From: Oscheius tipulae
Taxonomy: Eukaryota > Nematoda > Chromadorea > Rhabditida > Rhabditidae
Assembly (NCBI GenBank): GCA_037178975.1
Contig: JASJZH010000004.1
Span: 6,324,001-6,388,000, forward strand
DNA: 64,000 nt
Direction: 5' to 3'
The position numbers were made by a program, and so were the translations under genes. A model generated the notes under the pieces. The model searched no databases. It was not told the DNA's origin and saw only the letters and a list, made by a program, of their open reading frames with translations. Each line of letters starts with the position of its first letter. Position 1 is the first letter of the stretch. Positions 22,198-33,612 of the stretch are shown piece after piece.

Positions 22198-24508
22198 ATG
22201 AACTCTGTCATCTCTCAAGAAATCTACACTCCTTTGGCCAATATGGGTTTCTGTACTGCTGTTGTTCTGAATCTGGTGGTAGTTCCTATTTCAATCCATG
22301 CGAGTAAATACAGTCTCGGTTCTTTCAAAATTATAATGATGGTATTCTCCGTAACCAACGTTCTTCACTACGTCGTTGACGTTCTGGCCCACCCAGTTGG
22401 TCTCATCTAAATGGAAGTTGAACAATGAAGTTTAGAGGTTTTACTTCATGCGCTATCTGACCGTTGTGTATTGTAGCGGGCCGATCCTGCAATTCGGAGC
22501 AGCTGCATCTACCATTTTGGGAAACACTCTCTGCGTATTTTTCACTTTACAAGTACTCATCGAGGCCCTTCATTTTGTTTATCGATACGTCTTATTGTGC
22601 AGGTAACAAAAAGGCACACCGCAGTCACGAGGCGAAGCAGGTGCAAGTAGAAACAGGAACAAAACGACATTTATGACGTTTTCATTTCAGAGATGAACTC
22701 AACCATTTTTTGTCCGTGAAGAACACTGTCGGAATGCTATTCATCTCGTACCTATTGTTTGGAGTAGTACATTCTCTGAACTTCTTGACTAATTCCGCAT
22801 TTGACGAAGAAGTCTACGCATACATTGGAAATGACAGTCTGGAGACATTAAGCATGTCGGCCAGAGATGTTCATGGTGTTGCCTTTCTTTTTATTTTAAG
22901 TTTCGATGTATATTCTTTCATGTTTTCTTTAGCAGAAGAACGAATACAAGCAAGAGCTATCCATACGATGGAGCAGCTCCATTGGAATGTTTCTGTTATT
23001 AGGAAGTAATACGCTTCTTTTGACCACGATGGGCATCTGTGGCTACAAAATACACCGTTGTATGAAAACTGTAAGAATTTTTTCGTGCCTGAACAAACAA
23101 CTTCCAGAAATATACCACGGTTACAACGAGTTCCAGTACCATCGATATGCAAAGGACATTGTTCAAAATGCTAGTCATTCAGGTTAGAAAGTGTAGTTCT
23201 TATGTACAACACGGAACGCACTATTCATAAGCTACAGTTTAATGCTAGTACTTGTAATTTCTTCCCGTTTCAAACTATCTAGGTCTTCCTAATTGCTATA
23301 TACTCGTCGTGAGTTATACTAGTAAAAGTTTCTTTTAGACAAGTTAGGCCTTCGGGGCGTACCTACTTTGTGCTCCCCAAGAAAACGATTACTAAATACC
23401 ACTGCTAATCAGTTAAATCCACTTTCCACTCTTTGAACCCACATCCCATCTCTCGACCCAACTTCCTTCAAGCCCCTTGAGGGGAACTAATTATACTTGG
23501 GCATCGAGCCAAAAAATTCGGCTCGAGCCGAGCCGGGTTTTTTCGGGTCGAGCGGAGCCAAATTTCTGCGTTGAAATCAGTTTTTGCCGCGCATTCATTT
23601 TCAAATTTGATTCGAGCCGGGTTTTGCTCGAGATCGAGCCGAGTCGAGCCGGGTATTTTCCCGATGTCGAGCCGAGCCGAGTTGCCCAAGTATAGAACTA
23701 ATGCCGGTTACAATTTGATTCCCTAGAACTTTGTCCGGTTTCTATACCCCTTTGTCCACCTGCCCTGGTCCATTCAGTCTCCGTCTAACATCAATCCGAT
23801 CGCAAGTTTCCCTTCAGTCAAGCTACCGTTACAGGAACAACGTTCTTCCAAAGAAGTTACTCCCAAACTGACTCGACTTGCAAACAATTAGTGTGCGCAC
23901 AAAGACGCTAATTGCAATAATGGCTTCAGACAGACACACACAGACAGAGACGCGAAAACAATTTAAAATAGACCATCCGCTATTTTGTCATTTGAACTGT
24001 CCTGACTTGTCTTGTCAATTTTAATCTAGGATAATACTTGACAGAAAAGACCACAAACATTGTCGTTATTCCAGATTAGAGTTGACTTGTGTCGCAGACG
24101 CCTCTTGCACATTGTATAGGATATTTGTAATTGCAATTAGTGTCTAGAGGAAAGTGCATCCCGTGTAGTACAAAAGAACGGAAAGTGTATATTGAAAGCA
24201 TCAAATAAGAGTCAGACTGTGATTCCATTCTTCCTGCTCCATCTGCCTTGTACATTCGTCCTTGTTGCACCAGTATTCATTGTCATCGGGAGGTGAGAAA
24301 ACTTTTATTTATAACAGTTATCGTTTCGAGCTACCGGGACTTATTGATGGTCATCATTTTGCTTTATCCTATTTTTGAACCCTTGGTAGTTGTCTACTTC
24401 CTGAACAAGAATCGTATCAAAAGGTATTTGCGTTTCGGGAGATCTTCGACAACTTCGACTGCTCATCCATCCGGTCAGAACATGACGGCCTCGAGAAGAA
24501 CCCTATGA
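22198..24508 (+). CDS. Str-superfamily chemoreceptor (paralogue A) with repeat-filled intron
   Basis: Exons 22198-22395, 22436-22602, 22691-22907, ~22939-23070, 23108-23182, 24216-24292 and 24331-24508 give about 347 residues. Shared features with paralogues B and C are SKYSLGSFKIIMMVFS, LIEALHFVYRYVLLCR, ICGYKIHR, TLFKMLVIQ then TVIPFFLLHLPC, and YPIFEPLVVVYFLNKNRIKRYL. The last two exons are separated from the rest by a ~1-kb intron loaded with repeats, yet the frame TLFKMLVIQ/TVIPFFLLH is intact across it, so the gene may still be functional. The intron after LFILSFD is short (25-31 nt depending on the acceptor). The product should be a seven-helix chemosensory receptor; ligand unknown. 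Confidence 0.78.
23339..23970 (+). repeat. Dispersed repeat, copy 1
   Basis: The segment begins ACAAGTTAGG..TTCGGGG and ends ACAATTTAAAATAG. It aligns in order with 37143-38017: shared landmarks are TCGGGG-GTACC-ACTT, CTCTTTGAACCCAC, CCGGTTTCTAT, a block with CAGTC-AGCTACC-TTACAG, CAATTAGTGTGCGCACA and GGCTTCAGACA followed by CACACAGACAGA. Copy 1 lacks most of the internal minisatellite of copy 2 and carries a nested MITE. Confidence 0.8.
23492..23694. mobile_element. 203-bp MITE with 8-bp target duplication (hAT-like)
   Basis: The ends are inverted: TATACTTGGGCA at 23492 and TGCCCAAGTATA at 23683-23694. The flanks carry a direct GAACTAAT duplication (23484-23491 and 23695-23702). An 8-bp target duplication is typical of hAT transposons. 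The interior is packed with GAGCCGAGCC-type subterminal repeats in both orientations. There is no coding capacity. The insertion is inside dispersed-repeat copy 1, hence younger than it. Confidence 0.85.
24010..24090 (-). mobile_element. Palindromic mini-element, copy 1
   Basis: The sequence is the reverse complement, with about 10-15% differences, of the hairpin at 47578-47655: arms related to GTCAACTCTAATCTGGGATAA plus CACTTGACA and a GGCCTTTTCTGTC-type loop. It is a small non-coding inverted-repeat element of the MITE type. Confidence 0.7.
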
Positions 24509-24694
24509 CTTTGTCTTATAGTAAAACCTTCAATACGATTTTATATCAATGTTTTCGCTCATTTTGCACCTGTTCGATTAGCTTCATTATAGAAATAGTC
24601 ACATGCCGTGTAGACTTCCTACTTCTTCGCATCTTTTTGTTTTTGTGTTACTTATTCCAATTGATCGGACACTTCCCACTCTCTACTTGGAGTA

Positions 24695-25892
24695 ATGCTC
24701 ATATCGTTGGAACTCTACCAGCATTTGACTATCGCAGAATGTATACTAGCTGGTCTACTGAACTTTGCCGTCGTTCCGCTGTCTATCTATTGGAGCAAGT
24801 ACACTCTCGGTTCCTACAAAATCATCATGCTAGTCTTTTGCGGGACCAACATGTGTGTCTGCATCATTGACATCTTTGCCTTCCCAGTCAGTTTCTTCAC
24901 TATTGTAGAGTGAAAAACATTACAGAGACATTACTTTCAACCGAACATGGTCATCTTCTACTCGAGCGGAATTGTTCGTCAGTGGGGTAAAAGCATCGCT
25001 ACTATGGGAGCCGGCTGTATAGCTATGCTCTTCATGCTCCAGGTCTACCTCGAAGCTCTTCATTTTCTCTACCGCTACGTAGTACTTTGCAAGTTTGTTT
25101 TCTTTTATATTTTTCTTAAAAGATTTTAGACAAGAAATGTACGTGCGGATACTGACGATTAGAAATGTAGCCATCATCGTTTTTGTCTCATATATCGGTT
25201 CATTAATCTTCCACATCGGAAATCTTTTTCTTCATGCTACCATGGATGAGGACATTTACGAAGCCATAGGGAACAATAGCCTCGCTACTATTGGCATTCC
25301 TGCGAGAGAGGTCTACGGTCTCCCATTCTACTATTTTGTAAGAGAGTCCATGTTTTACATTAGGGAGGTTGCAGACTAGAAACAGTCTCGGTGAGCAAGT
25401 TATCCGCTGGAAGAGTGTTTTTGGTATGGTCGCAGTGATGGGATGTAATAGTGTGTACATATCGACAATGTTCTTTTGTGCCTACAAAATCCATCGGTCT
25501 ATCAAAAAGGTTTATTGGAACATATACGGAGGCTGAGCTTCGTGTTTAGAAAGCGGAATTGGCTGAGCTGAGTCCCAGCACGTTGGAAATGCACTCTACT
25601 CTCTTCAAGATGCTTTTGGTCCAGGTAACCTTCAGTCAAACACTCAAACACTCTCTGTTAGACGATGATTCCACTGTTCCTGCTACATCTTCCCTGCGGA
25701 ATCGTCTTCCTTGGACCGGTCTTTTTCAATGTCGGCTGGCCGGGTGAAGCGCAGATGATCGGGGTTCGTCTCTATCCCATCTTCGAGCCCCTGGTCGTCA
25801 TTTATTTCCTCAACAAAAGACGAATCCAGAACTTTCTCCAGAGGAAGAAAGTCTCCACAACGGCTTACGTGGACTCTGTTGCTTTGTCATAA
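24695..25892 (+). CDS. Str-superfamily chemoreceptor (paralogue B)
   Basis: Six exons (24695-24886, 24926-25092, 25130-25337, 25375-25509, 25550-25624, 25662-25892) give about 335 residues. It shares SKYTLGSYKIIMLVF, LEALHFLYRYVVLC, a loop with AIGNNSLATIGIPAREVYG, FKMLLVQ/TMIPLFLLHLPC and YPIFEPLVVIYFLNKRRIQNFL with paralogues A and C. It starts 186 bp after A and lacks the last intron found in A and C. Its stop lies 26 bp from the stop of the convergent 7TM gene. An AATAAA is at about 25954, beyond that stop. Confidence 0.87.
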
Positions 25893-25918
25893 GACGACTT
25901 TCGGATCTTCTACTGTCA

Positions 25919-27070
25919 TTACTGTCGTGGCCCGTTTTTTCTAAAGTTCGGGCAATAAAAGAACTTTGCTAAACTCACAAGAATCTTCAGAATGTACTTA
26001 CGGCAGGGATTATAGCTGCAAATAAGAATGATTTGCGAAGTGGGCAGTAGACCCATTCCTCCCACGAGAATCATATTGAAAATATCTGTTCGAAGCTCTT
26101 AAAAGAAGCTAGAAAACAAACCATTTCTAGGTGATTGGATAAGAATCAGTGAGAGTCCAGCTGGTATAATGACAACGCATTCAAACAACAATATCGAACC
26201 CTAAAAATAGGTCAAAGAATTCTCAAACCGGTATACCATCAAAACAAGTGGGGCAAAGATCAATTTGTGTTGTCGTTTGCTCCGATTGGACAAGTGCCCA
26301 TTCTTGTGAAGAACATTATACACAAAGATGGTACTGACGACGATCATTGAACCAGATAAGAACCAGACGAGCAGCATGAGAGCTAGACCTCCAGTAGTCC
26401 AAATATTGTCTGGACTAAGATCAATCAGGTAAAGATCGTCCGAATTGAAGTTTTCGTAGTGAACATGTAATTCGGCAACCAGTCGCTCTTTAAGCATTTT
26501 ACTGTCTCTAATTGAGTTGGCTAGAACGAATATAGGAAGCGGTAAGACACCACAAAGTATGTATGATACGAGGTAGATCAGAAGACCCGTTAGTCTGCTG
26601 TTTGCAATGTGATCTTTCGGAAGTAGCATGCACATTTTATAGTAGAAAAGAGGAAAAACTACGGCTGAGGTTACTGCAACACTTGTTTTTTTGCTTTCGT
26701 TTGACTCACATAAGGCTAAGTTGAGGTCCAGACCAATCAGTACTGCCGGATGAACACCAACATGACCAAGAAGCCCATCGAAGGTGACCACTGGATAAGG
26801 AAGATACAAAACAGGAACGGCGAGTAGGGAGTTTTGAGCAACAAGGAAGAGAATTCTGAAAACAGTTGTTTGGAAACTAATTATTACTTACACAATCATA
26901 TGAAATGCCATAACCACTCTGAAACTTCTCGATAGTTGCTGCGGAGCTTTGAACAACAAGCAATAAATAGAGAAGATGGTAGATCCTATAGTCACCACTA
27001 ATTCCACCAAAAGAGCTATCTTAAACCGGATCATATTTCGATCAAAATGGGGATTGGTAACAGTCGACAT
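25919..27070 (-). CDS. Seven-transmembrane chemoreceptor, srh/sri/srd-like
   Basis: On the minus strand an exon starting MSTVTNPHFDRNMIRFK leads to a hydrophobic segment and FRVVMAFHMIV, followed by LAVPVLYLPYPVVTF, VVFPLFYYKMCMLLP, LTGLLIYLVSYILCGVLPLP, an extracellular loop with YLIDLSPDNIW, LMLLVWFLSGSMIVV, a basic loop LSNRSKRQHKLIF and a C-terminal SYNPCRKYILK. Five exons are implied, the last reading to a stop at 25919. The NP-C-RK-like end and the long pre-helix-VI basic loop resemble nematode Srh/Sri/Srd receptors, but the family was not fixed. The gene lies on the opposite strand inside the Str cluster and converges on paralogue B. Confidence 0.75.
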
Positions 27071-28237
27071 GCTTCGTAATGCGGAGAAGGTCGATGGCAG
27101 GAAATCGACAAAGGGTGCTGCGAGAAAACAGGTGATTTTCGAAGGTTGACTGATGATTGTATCCGTTTTGGCTCTATGGCATTACTTTATAGAGGGACAA
27201 AATGGAGATTCAAAAATTCTTATAAATCAAACGTAATGTTTTACCAAAAGTTTATTTTTAGAAGTTCAAGATGTTGCCATCTCGATTTGCAGATTATCCT
27301 AATCGGTCTTTGCACTTCGTTTTAATAAAGCGTTCTCCAAGAATGTTGATGCACTTTCCACTTCTACCGTACAAGTATAAATGTCATCAGATGAAGTTCT
27401 TATGATGTCCCAATGCAAAAAAGACTGTATTCATACCCTCACCCTTTAATGCTACCAAACATCTCAACTTTTCTTCACTTTCCGATGACTGTTCATCTTT
27501 TTCTAGTTGTCTTTCCAGATCATTTTACATATTGGACCTTTATTAGTCAAACACCTAGCGCTTACGCGCAATTCACGTGTTCCGGACGAAAAAGTGGTCC
27601 TTATAAAGGTTTCAGATGTGTCATCCGGAAGATCTTCGAGTTTACGACTCTCTTTCTCGGCTCTGTCCTTGTTTTCTGATCTGTTTTTTGTAACAGTCTG
27701 TTGTGCCCAGTAGCGATTAGGTAAATTTGATGTTCCACAAGCCAGAGCACAATACGAATTCAAAAAACTAATGTAAGCGCCCTTTTCGTGTAAACCAAAT
27801 ACGCAGATTCTCGAAACGGGGCTAAATGTTCGCATTTAGTTCTGGAGCTTGATGAGCAAACACTCACATTCAAAACTCGATCCCCCCTTTTAATACAAGT
27901 TCTTTGTCAGAAAAGAAAGACGTACGTCTCTCTTTGTGATAAAATTACTGCCCGACTGCTACTATAACTACCAGTTAGAACAATTGAAAACATCTCTTTT
28001 TTAGTTATTTCCACGTGGATACTATAGCTCTGACAAAGTCAATACATAAAGACAGTGTCTAGTCATTGTTTCGCTTATAATGTTACAATCACAATTGAAT
28101 TGTGACCACATTTGTCGGAGCCGGAAAACTATTACGAATGTTCTGGCATGGGTTCCTTGTTTTTTTTTTCTGCATTTTCTTACTCTATCTCCTGTCTTTC
28201 TTGAATTCACAAAAAAATTCTGCCTTCAGAAGCAATC
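27071..28237. other. Intergenic stretch upstream of two divergent receptor genes
   Basis: It separates the minus-strand receptor from paralogue C. Short frames (27413-27679, 27503-27835 minus) have no family motif. The region should contain the divergent promoters; no specific element was recognised. Confidence 0.4.
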
Positions 28238-29406
28238 ATGCTGATCCCTGAAGGCGTCTACCAGGATGTCACCTCTGTCGGCTGCTGCGTAGCGGCCATT
28301 TTGAACTTGATCATTTTGCCAATGACCGTGGTCAAATCGAAATATTCACTTGGCTCCTTCAAAATAATCATGTTGGTCTTCTCGACCACGAACATGCTTC
28401 ACTACTTTGTGGATACCTTCAGCCTGCCTGTAAGTTTAGAACAAAAAGCGTTTAGAAAGTAACATTTCAGCGTTTCTATACCAGCTACAAGATAGCTATT
28501 GTTTATGTCAGTGGGACGGCCAAAGACTGGGGAGAGTTTTGGTCGACCTTCTTCGGTGTCTGGCTCTGTAACATCTTTATGTTACAAGTTCTCATCGAGG
28601 CCCTTCACTTCCTCTACCGATACATTCTTCTCTGTCGAGAAAACATGCAGTTTCTCCTTACGTCCAAGAACATTGCCATCCTTCTGTTTGTATCTATCCC
28701 AACCTATGTCTGCATTCACACCGCTAACTTCGTCTTCAATATGCCCTTTGACACCGAAGTTTTCAATGCGTTGAGCAACGACTCTAACTACAACTTGGGT
28801 CTTGCTCCGAGCCAACTTCATGGAATCGCTATGCTCTACGCTGTACGTTAGCCTCTTCCCTTATAAAAACATTATAGAAAACTTCGTTCGAAAAAGAAGA
28901 AGTGACTCGTTGGCGTGGAATAATCGGTGTTACGATTCTGCTCGGCTGTAATGCTACATTCATGAGCACAATGTTAATTTGTGGCCTCAAAATCCATAAA
29001 AAGATCAATGTGAATCGGAATTGTTGCCACGAAAGAGAAAGATTTCAGAGTTTCAAATCGAATGTTAGCAAGAAGACGAAGGAAATGCAGCAGACTCTCT
29101 TCACTATGCTTATTGTACAAACTGTTCTGCCATTGTTTCTTCTACACACTCCTTGTGCAGTTCTTCTGATTGCTCCCTTCTTTTTCAGCTTCAGAAAGTA
29201 GGATTTCGCATGTCCTTCTAAACACCTTTTTCAGTGGAGCAGACATAATGATGCTGGCCATATTAATCTACCCCTGTTTGGAACCGATGGTGGTCATCTA
29301 CTTCCTGAACAAAAACTACTTGATCCGGCTGTGGAGGGCGGTCAAGATGGTTCACAAACAACCTATTAGTGTCACGCCATCGTCTGCGTACTCGGAAGGA
29401 ATCTAA
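28238..29406 (+). CDS. Str-superfamily chemoreceptor (paralogue C)
   Basis: Five exons (28238-28429, 28471-28842, 28878-29009, 29049-29197, 29235-29406) give about 338 residues. Shared blocks are SKYSLGSFKIIMLVFSTTN, LIEALHFLYRYILLCR, LICGLKIHK, LFTMLIVQTVLPLFLLHTPC and YPCLEPMVVIYFLNKNYL. Compared with A and B it has lost two introns: the one after the YRY-LLC motif and the one at IVQ/TVLP. The stop is 101 bp from the end of the convergent MLT-10-like gene. Confidence 0.88.
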
Positions 29407-29506
29407 ACATGAATGGGAACTAGTGTAAATAAATGTCTGGCACTCTGAGATTGATCATGTAGTCTCTTATACTGACAACAATAACAATTATTATCATCAT
29501 TCTCAG

Positions 29507-32500
29507 TTAGGAGAATATTGATGGCGAGAGAACAGCCGCAGCTAGTGCTGATTCTGTAAAGACGGCCGGGGATGCAACTGACGGGCTCAGGATGGCTCCA
29601 GATAGAATGGTCGGAGAGAGAACATCCGGACACAGTACGTACGGTGAAAGAATTAGAGGAGAGAGTACGTAAGGATTGATGACGTTGGGTGAAAGGACGT
29701 AAGGAGACAGCACATACGCATTGAAGACGGCTGCTGAAATCGTGTTGGGACCCAAGAAGTAGGGTGAAAGGATCAGTGGATCGCCGACCTGAAATTAGTT
29801 TTCTTTGCGTTGAAATATGAGAGAGTGCCTGTGGTGAAATGATCGGAGGACTGAGTAGAAGTGGACCGATGACTGAAGGCGAGAAGATGTTTGGGGAAAG
29901 AGTTAGAGGACCGAGAATATTGAACTGAATGTGATATTTGGGATGAAGTGGGAATAGTCCTCACAACTCCAACGGTCGGAGAGAAGGCGAACGGAGCCAG
30001 TGTTGTGTGTCTCAAGATTCGAACCTCGATCGTTCTCTTGACTCTCGGAGCTCCTTCTTTAGCCAGCAGTCTCACTGTTCGTTTCAATGAATCCTGCTTC
30101 TGTCTGTAGGTCCAGTTGCCATACTGCTCAATATCAAATGGGAAATCGACGTTCGAGTTGTTGTAGATCCCTTAACTCTGATCACAGAATATGAAATAAA
30201 TTTACCTTGCGATCCGTACAGTTGTATCAATTGATCTTTGTTCAGAAAGGCATACTGTTTGCTCGAAATGTCCCTCTTTTGTCGTTTACTGAATGACTGC
30301 TTGAGGTCCAGAAAAGCTCCATCCACAGCTTTGGTTATGTCAAGAATGTCCTTCCCAAATCCACTAGCTCCAATATTTTTCACTAGTTCCATCGCGTCAT
30401 CGACAACCTCATTAACACCTAAAATTTTCTTTTAATAGTTTTTACGAGCAGCCAATGGGCTTCAAAGAACAAATATTCCACCTGAGGCGTCCATGATCAA
30501 CTCTAGCACATTTGTACGATCCTGTTTTCTCAATCCCGCCTTTTCCAGCATTTCCGGAACAGGAAGAATACTGTTGCCGGTGTCGTCGTGGTACAGAGGA
30601 AATAAATTTGGCGAAAGAATTGGCCTGTAAAGTTTACATAGAGATGAATAAGCAACTAACTTTTTGTTACTGTACTTGTCGGGTAGGAGAGGGAAGAAAC
30701 GTGGAGACAATAGATTGTAATTGACGTCTTTCTGATGTTTGGCTACAGTTTCTACAAGACCATAAAGGTTCTTGTCCACCATTCCTTCAGGTACTATGTC
30801 TCGGAATCTGAACTGGAAAGCTTTTAAACTATGTTCAATGAATAACTTTTCGGTAAAAGTCTTCTTTCTCCTCAGCGGATGGTTTTTCCCCAGGACCATG
30901 TCCAACATTCTGTGTTTGAACTGTCCTTCTCGGTTCCTATTTGTGACCATATCTTGCAGCTGTTCAAATTACTTTTTTTTGGAGCAAATAGAATATACCT
31001 CAGTTAGTTTTTTGTAAGAATCTCTAAGAGTTTTCTGCTCTCCATTAGTCTGGTTTTTCACTAGACGAACAACTCCCCCTAGAAGATCGGTTACAGCCTA
31101 AACTTCTGTTTCTGGAACTAGTAAAATTCTCACTTTGACGGGTGATTTATGAGCCGGAGTATCTTTCAAGGCTGGAGCATGTCTCATGGTTTTAATTTTC
31201 CATGGTGTGTCTATCTTGTCCACTCGCTTAGCCTCTTTTCTGGCTTCATCCTAAAAACTCTACTTTGACGGAAAGAGATAAAGGCATCAATCAGGTAAAC
31301 CTTGACTTTCTGAACATTACAACTTTTCTCCGTTCGTTTTTTGTATTTTACCGACTGACATCGCAGTGAGACTAATTGTGACCACTTCTCAAAGCAGACT
31401 TACGTTAGTATACAGGGAGAGTATGTTTCGTCTGAACCTCATCCTATACCGTTCCCTGTAGCCATTTTCCATTGAAATCCGCACCGGTCTGAAACTCGTT
31501 TAAAAAATTGTTTTGGGCTTTTAGACAAACCTTCGAAACAGTGGAGGTCTTAATACAATTTTTGATTTCTGATGTTTCAGCAGTTTTTTGAGGGTTCGTC
31601 TCCTCAGAATAGTCCTCATCTCGTTCTTGAATTTGATTCGCTTGGTCGTGAACTTTGTTTCAGGCATGTCATTCCCTGTTGTGCCGACAAAGTCGAACTG
31701 GGGAGAGTATGCTGCTTCAGGGAAGAACGTGATCTGAAGCATATGTCTTTGAAATTTAGATAGCTCACAAGGTTTCCGTCAAATGCCTTCACCAGACATT
31801 CCGCTCCATTCTTGATGTCGTGCTCGTTATCAATAGAGTCGAGACAGGCCACAAAAGCTTTTCGGTTTTTTCTGAAACTCGTTTTGTTCTCTCAATTCTA
31901 ATTCCTCGTAAAAAAAAAAAAAGAAGGAACAAAGGCACTACGCATATCAGACGGCGCCGTTCCAATCGGAGTCAAAGAAGGTATTAACCTACTTTTGCTA
32001 ACTCGTAATTTACTTTAAAAACATTAGTTTTTGATGGATCCGAAGAAACTCGATCCACGATGAAAGTAACGTGGGGTTCTCGCGTAAAAGAAAAGTGAAA
32101 ATGATAGCGGACGAACCATTTCGGATATCTAGTTTTATACTGTAGCTTTTTTATATCAACTCTCAATCAGAAAAAGAAGTAATTGATAAAGGGATGACGT
32201 TTTACTGCTACAAATAGATTAACTGGATCTGCTGTCTTTTCTTTCACGACCTGTTCTTTGTCTCTTACAGTAGTCATTCGAGTAATGACTAGAAAGTAGC
32301 AATAAAAAACTAGGGCTTGAAAAAGAAAAACCGTTATCAAACTAAGAAACGTTTCTCACCTATTCATTTTCATGTAGACCTCCTTTCCCATAGCTCCCAA
32401 AAGAGCACTGACGGCTTGTACATACCAGCCGTAGTGCATTTGCTCGACTCGTCTAATTTGTTGAGGAGATAGCTTGACATCTTTTGTCTTCTTGGAGAAT

Positions 32501-32615
32501 TCGTCTTCTCGCAAAGAACTGTCTGCTAGGTAGATGAATGAACCTAAAAGATGTCTGTGTAAGATATAAAGTGGTAAATAGCTGTTGACCAACCGAGAAA
32601 CAGTAAGAGTCGCAT
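29507..32615 (-). CDS. MLT-10-like moulting protein
   Basis: The minus-strand gene starts at 32615 with a signal peptide made by splicing (MRLLLFLG joined to SFIYLADSS). Middle exons encode ECLVKAFDGNL, KIDTPWKIKTMRH, HRMLDMVLGKNHPLRRKK, LLSPRFFPLLPDK and PILSPNLFPLYHDD, then ILPVPEMLEKAGLRKQDR and VLELIMDASGG, the characteristic core of the nematode MLT-10 family. The C-terminus is a run of x-LSP units (VLSPYVLSPNVINPYVLSP and more, 29507-29760). MLT-10 proteins are secreted from epidermis and needed for cuticle replacement. Exon structure between 31000 and 32350 is only roughly resolved, so the N-terminal third is tentative. Confidence 0.82.
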
Positions 32616-32837
32616 GCACTTCTAGTGGTCGAGACTGTCTACGCTAAATTGCAAGCCCAAGGGGACGACCGTAGCTTTTATTGGCCGCGCCCTCTGACCG
32701 TTCCAAATTCATCCTTATCACAGCGGGATAAATCTGGAAGTATTGTATTGACAACTAATTCTTTTCGCCTTTTCGAATGCAAAAATTTGTTCACTTCCAA
32801 ACAACTTTTTTATCCGTTGTAATCCTCATTATGTTGT

Positions 32838-33612
32838 ACCACGTCTGCCCACCGCTATGTTCATCGCAATGTGCGTCTTCTGTTTCTGCTGCTTACGGAT
32901 GCCACGCTCGTAAAACTTGGGTTTCGGCACGAAGAAGTTTATTAACAGGGTTTTGAGTGCATCGTCGGAATCGAAGTGTTGTCCTCCTGATAATAGCACT
33001 TCGACTTCAGCGACTGTTTCTGACGAAGGGCAACGGCAACCTTTTCAAGTTGCTGGCTGTATATGGCGGCCGTAAGGATCGTTCCAGCATCCAACAGTTC
33101 CCAGAGCACCACTCTTTCGATATCCCAGAAAACACAGAGCATAATCTACTTTTGATGGGTGTCGGGTTTTACATCAGGACTTGGTGTCTGCCCTGGACCG
33201 ACGCTTCCTTCGGTAGTTTACGTACGTTACCCACTTCTCATTCCCCGTCACCAGGCGTGATAAAAAGGATTTCCTCTCATAGAATGGACGACGGACATGC
33301 GCTGCCACTTCTTGGCAACCATGTGCCCAGTTTATTTTTCAAAGATGTTCCACTGCGGCATGACTGACAGACAGTACCTCTGCTAGTTCACGGGTAGTCT
33401 GTCGATAGTTCTCGTTCACGAGCTGCAGCAGCTTCGATTCATCGAAAGTTGTTGGTCGACCTGACCTTGGCTCATCTTCGACGCTTTTGTTTCCCGACCG
33501 AAAGCGATGAAACCACAACTGGCATACCCTCGTAGACGCCGTCCCTTAGTCGTCGTTTGGGCTCCATCGTGCTTTTGAGAAACTCATTCAACATGATATA
33601 TCGCAGATGGTA
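32838..33612 (-). pseudogene. Decayed mariner transposase
   Basis: Fragments of a mariner transposase appear in order on the minus strand but in different frames: HLRYIMLNEF, WFHRFRSGNKSVEDEPRSGR, RPTTFDESKLLQLVNE, TRELAEVLSVSHAAV, LGTWLP, RLVTGNEKWVTYVN, MLCVFWDIERVVLWELL, QQLEKVAVALRQKQ and KFYERGIRKQQ. Frameshifts separate them. The first catalytic residue is changed: mariners have TGDEKW, here TGNEKW near 33240. It is a different and much older family than the element at 17512. Terminal repeats were not found. Confidence 0.85.

Larger units (their letters stand above)
23183..24215. other. Expanded intron of Str paralogue A
   Basis: The corresponding intron is 37 nt in paralogue B and absent in C. 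Here it holds a dispersed-repeat copy (23339-23970), a nested MITE (23492-23694) and a palindromic element (about 24010-24090). Donor GTTAGA and acceptor AGTCAG keep the reading frame. Confidence 0.7.
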
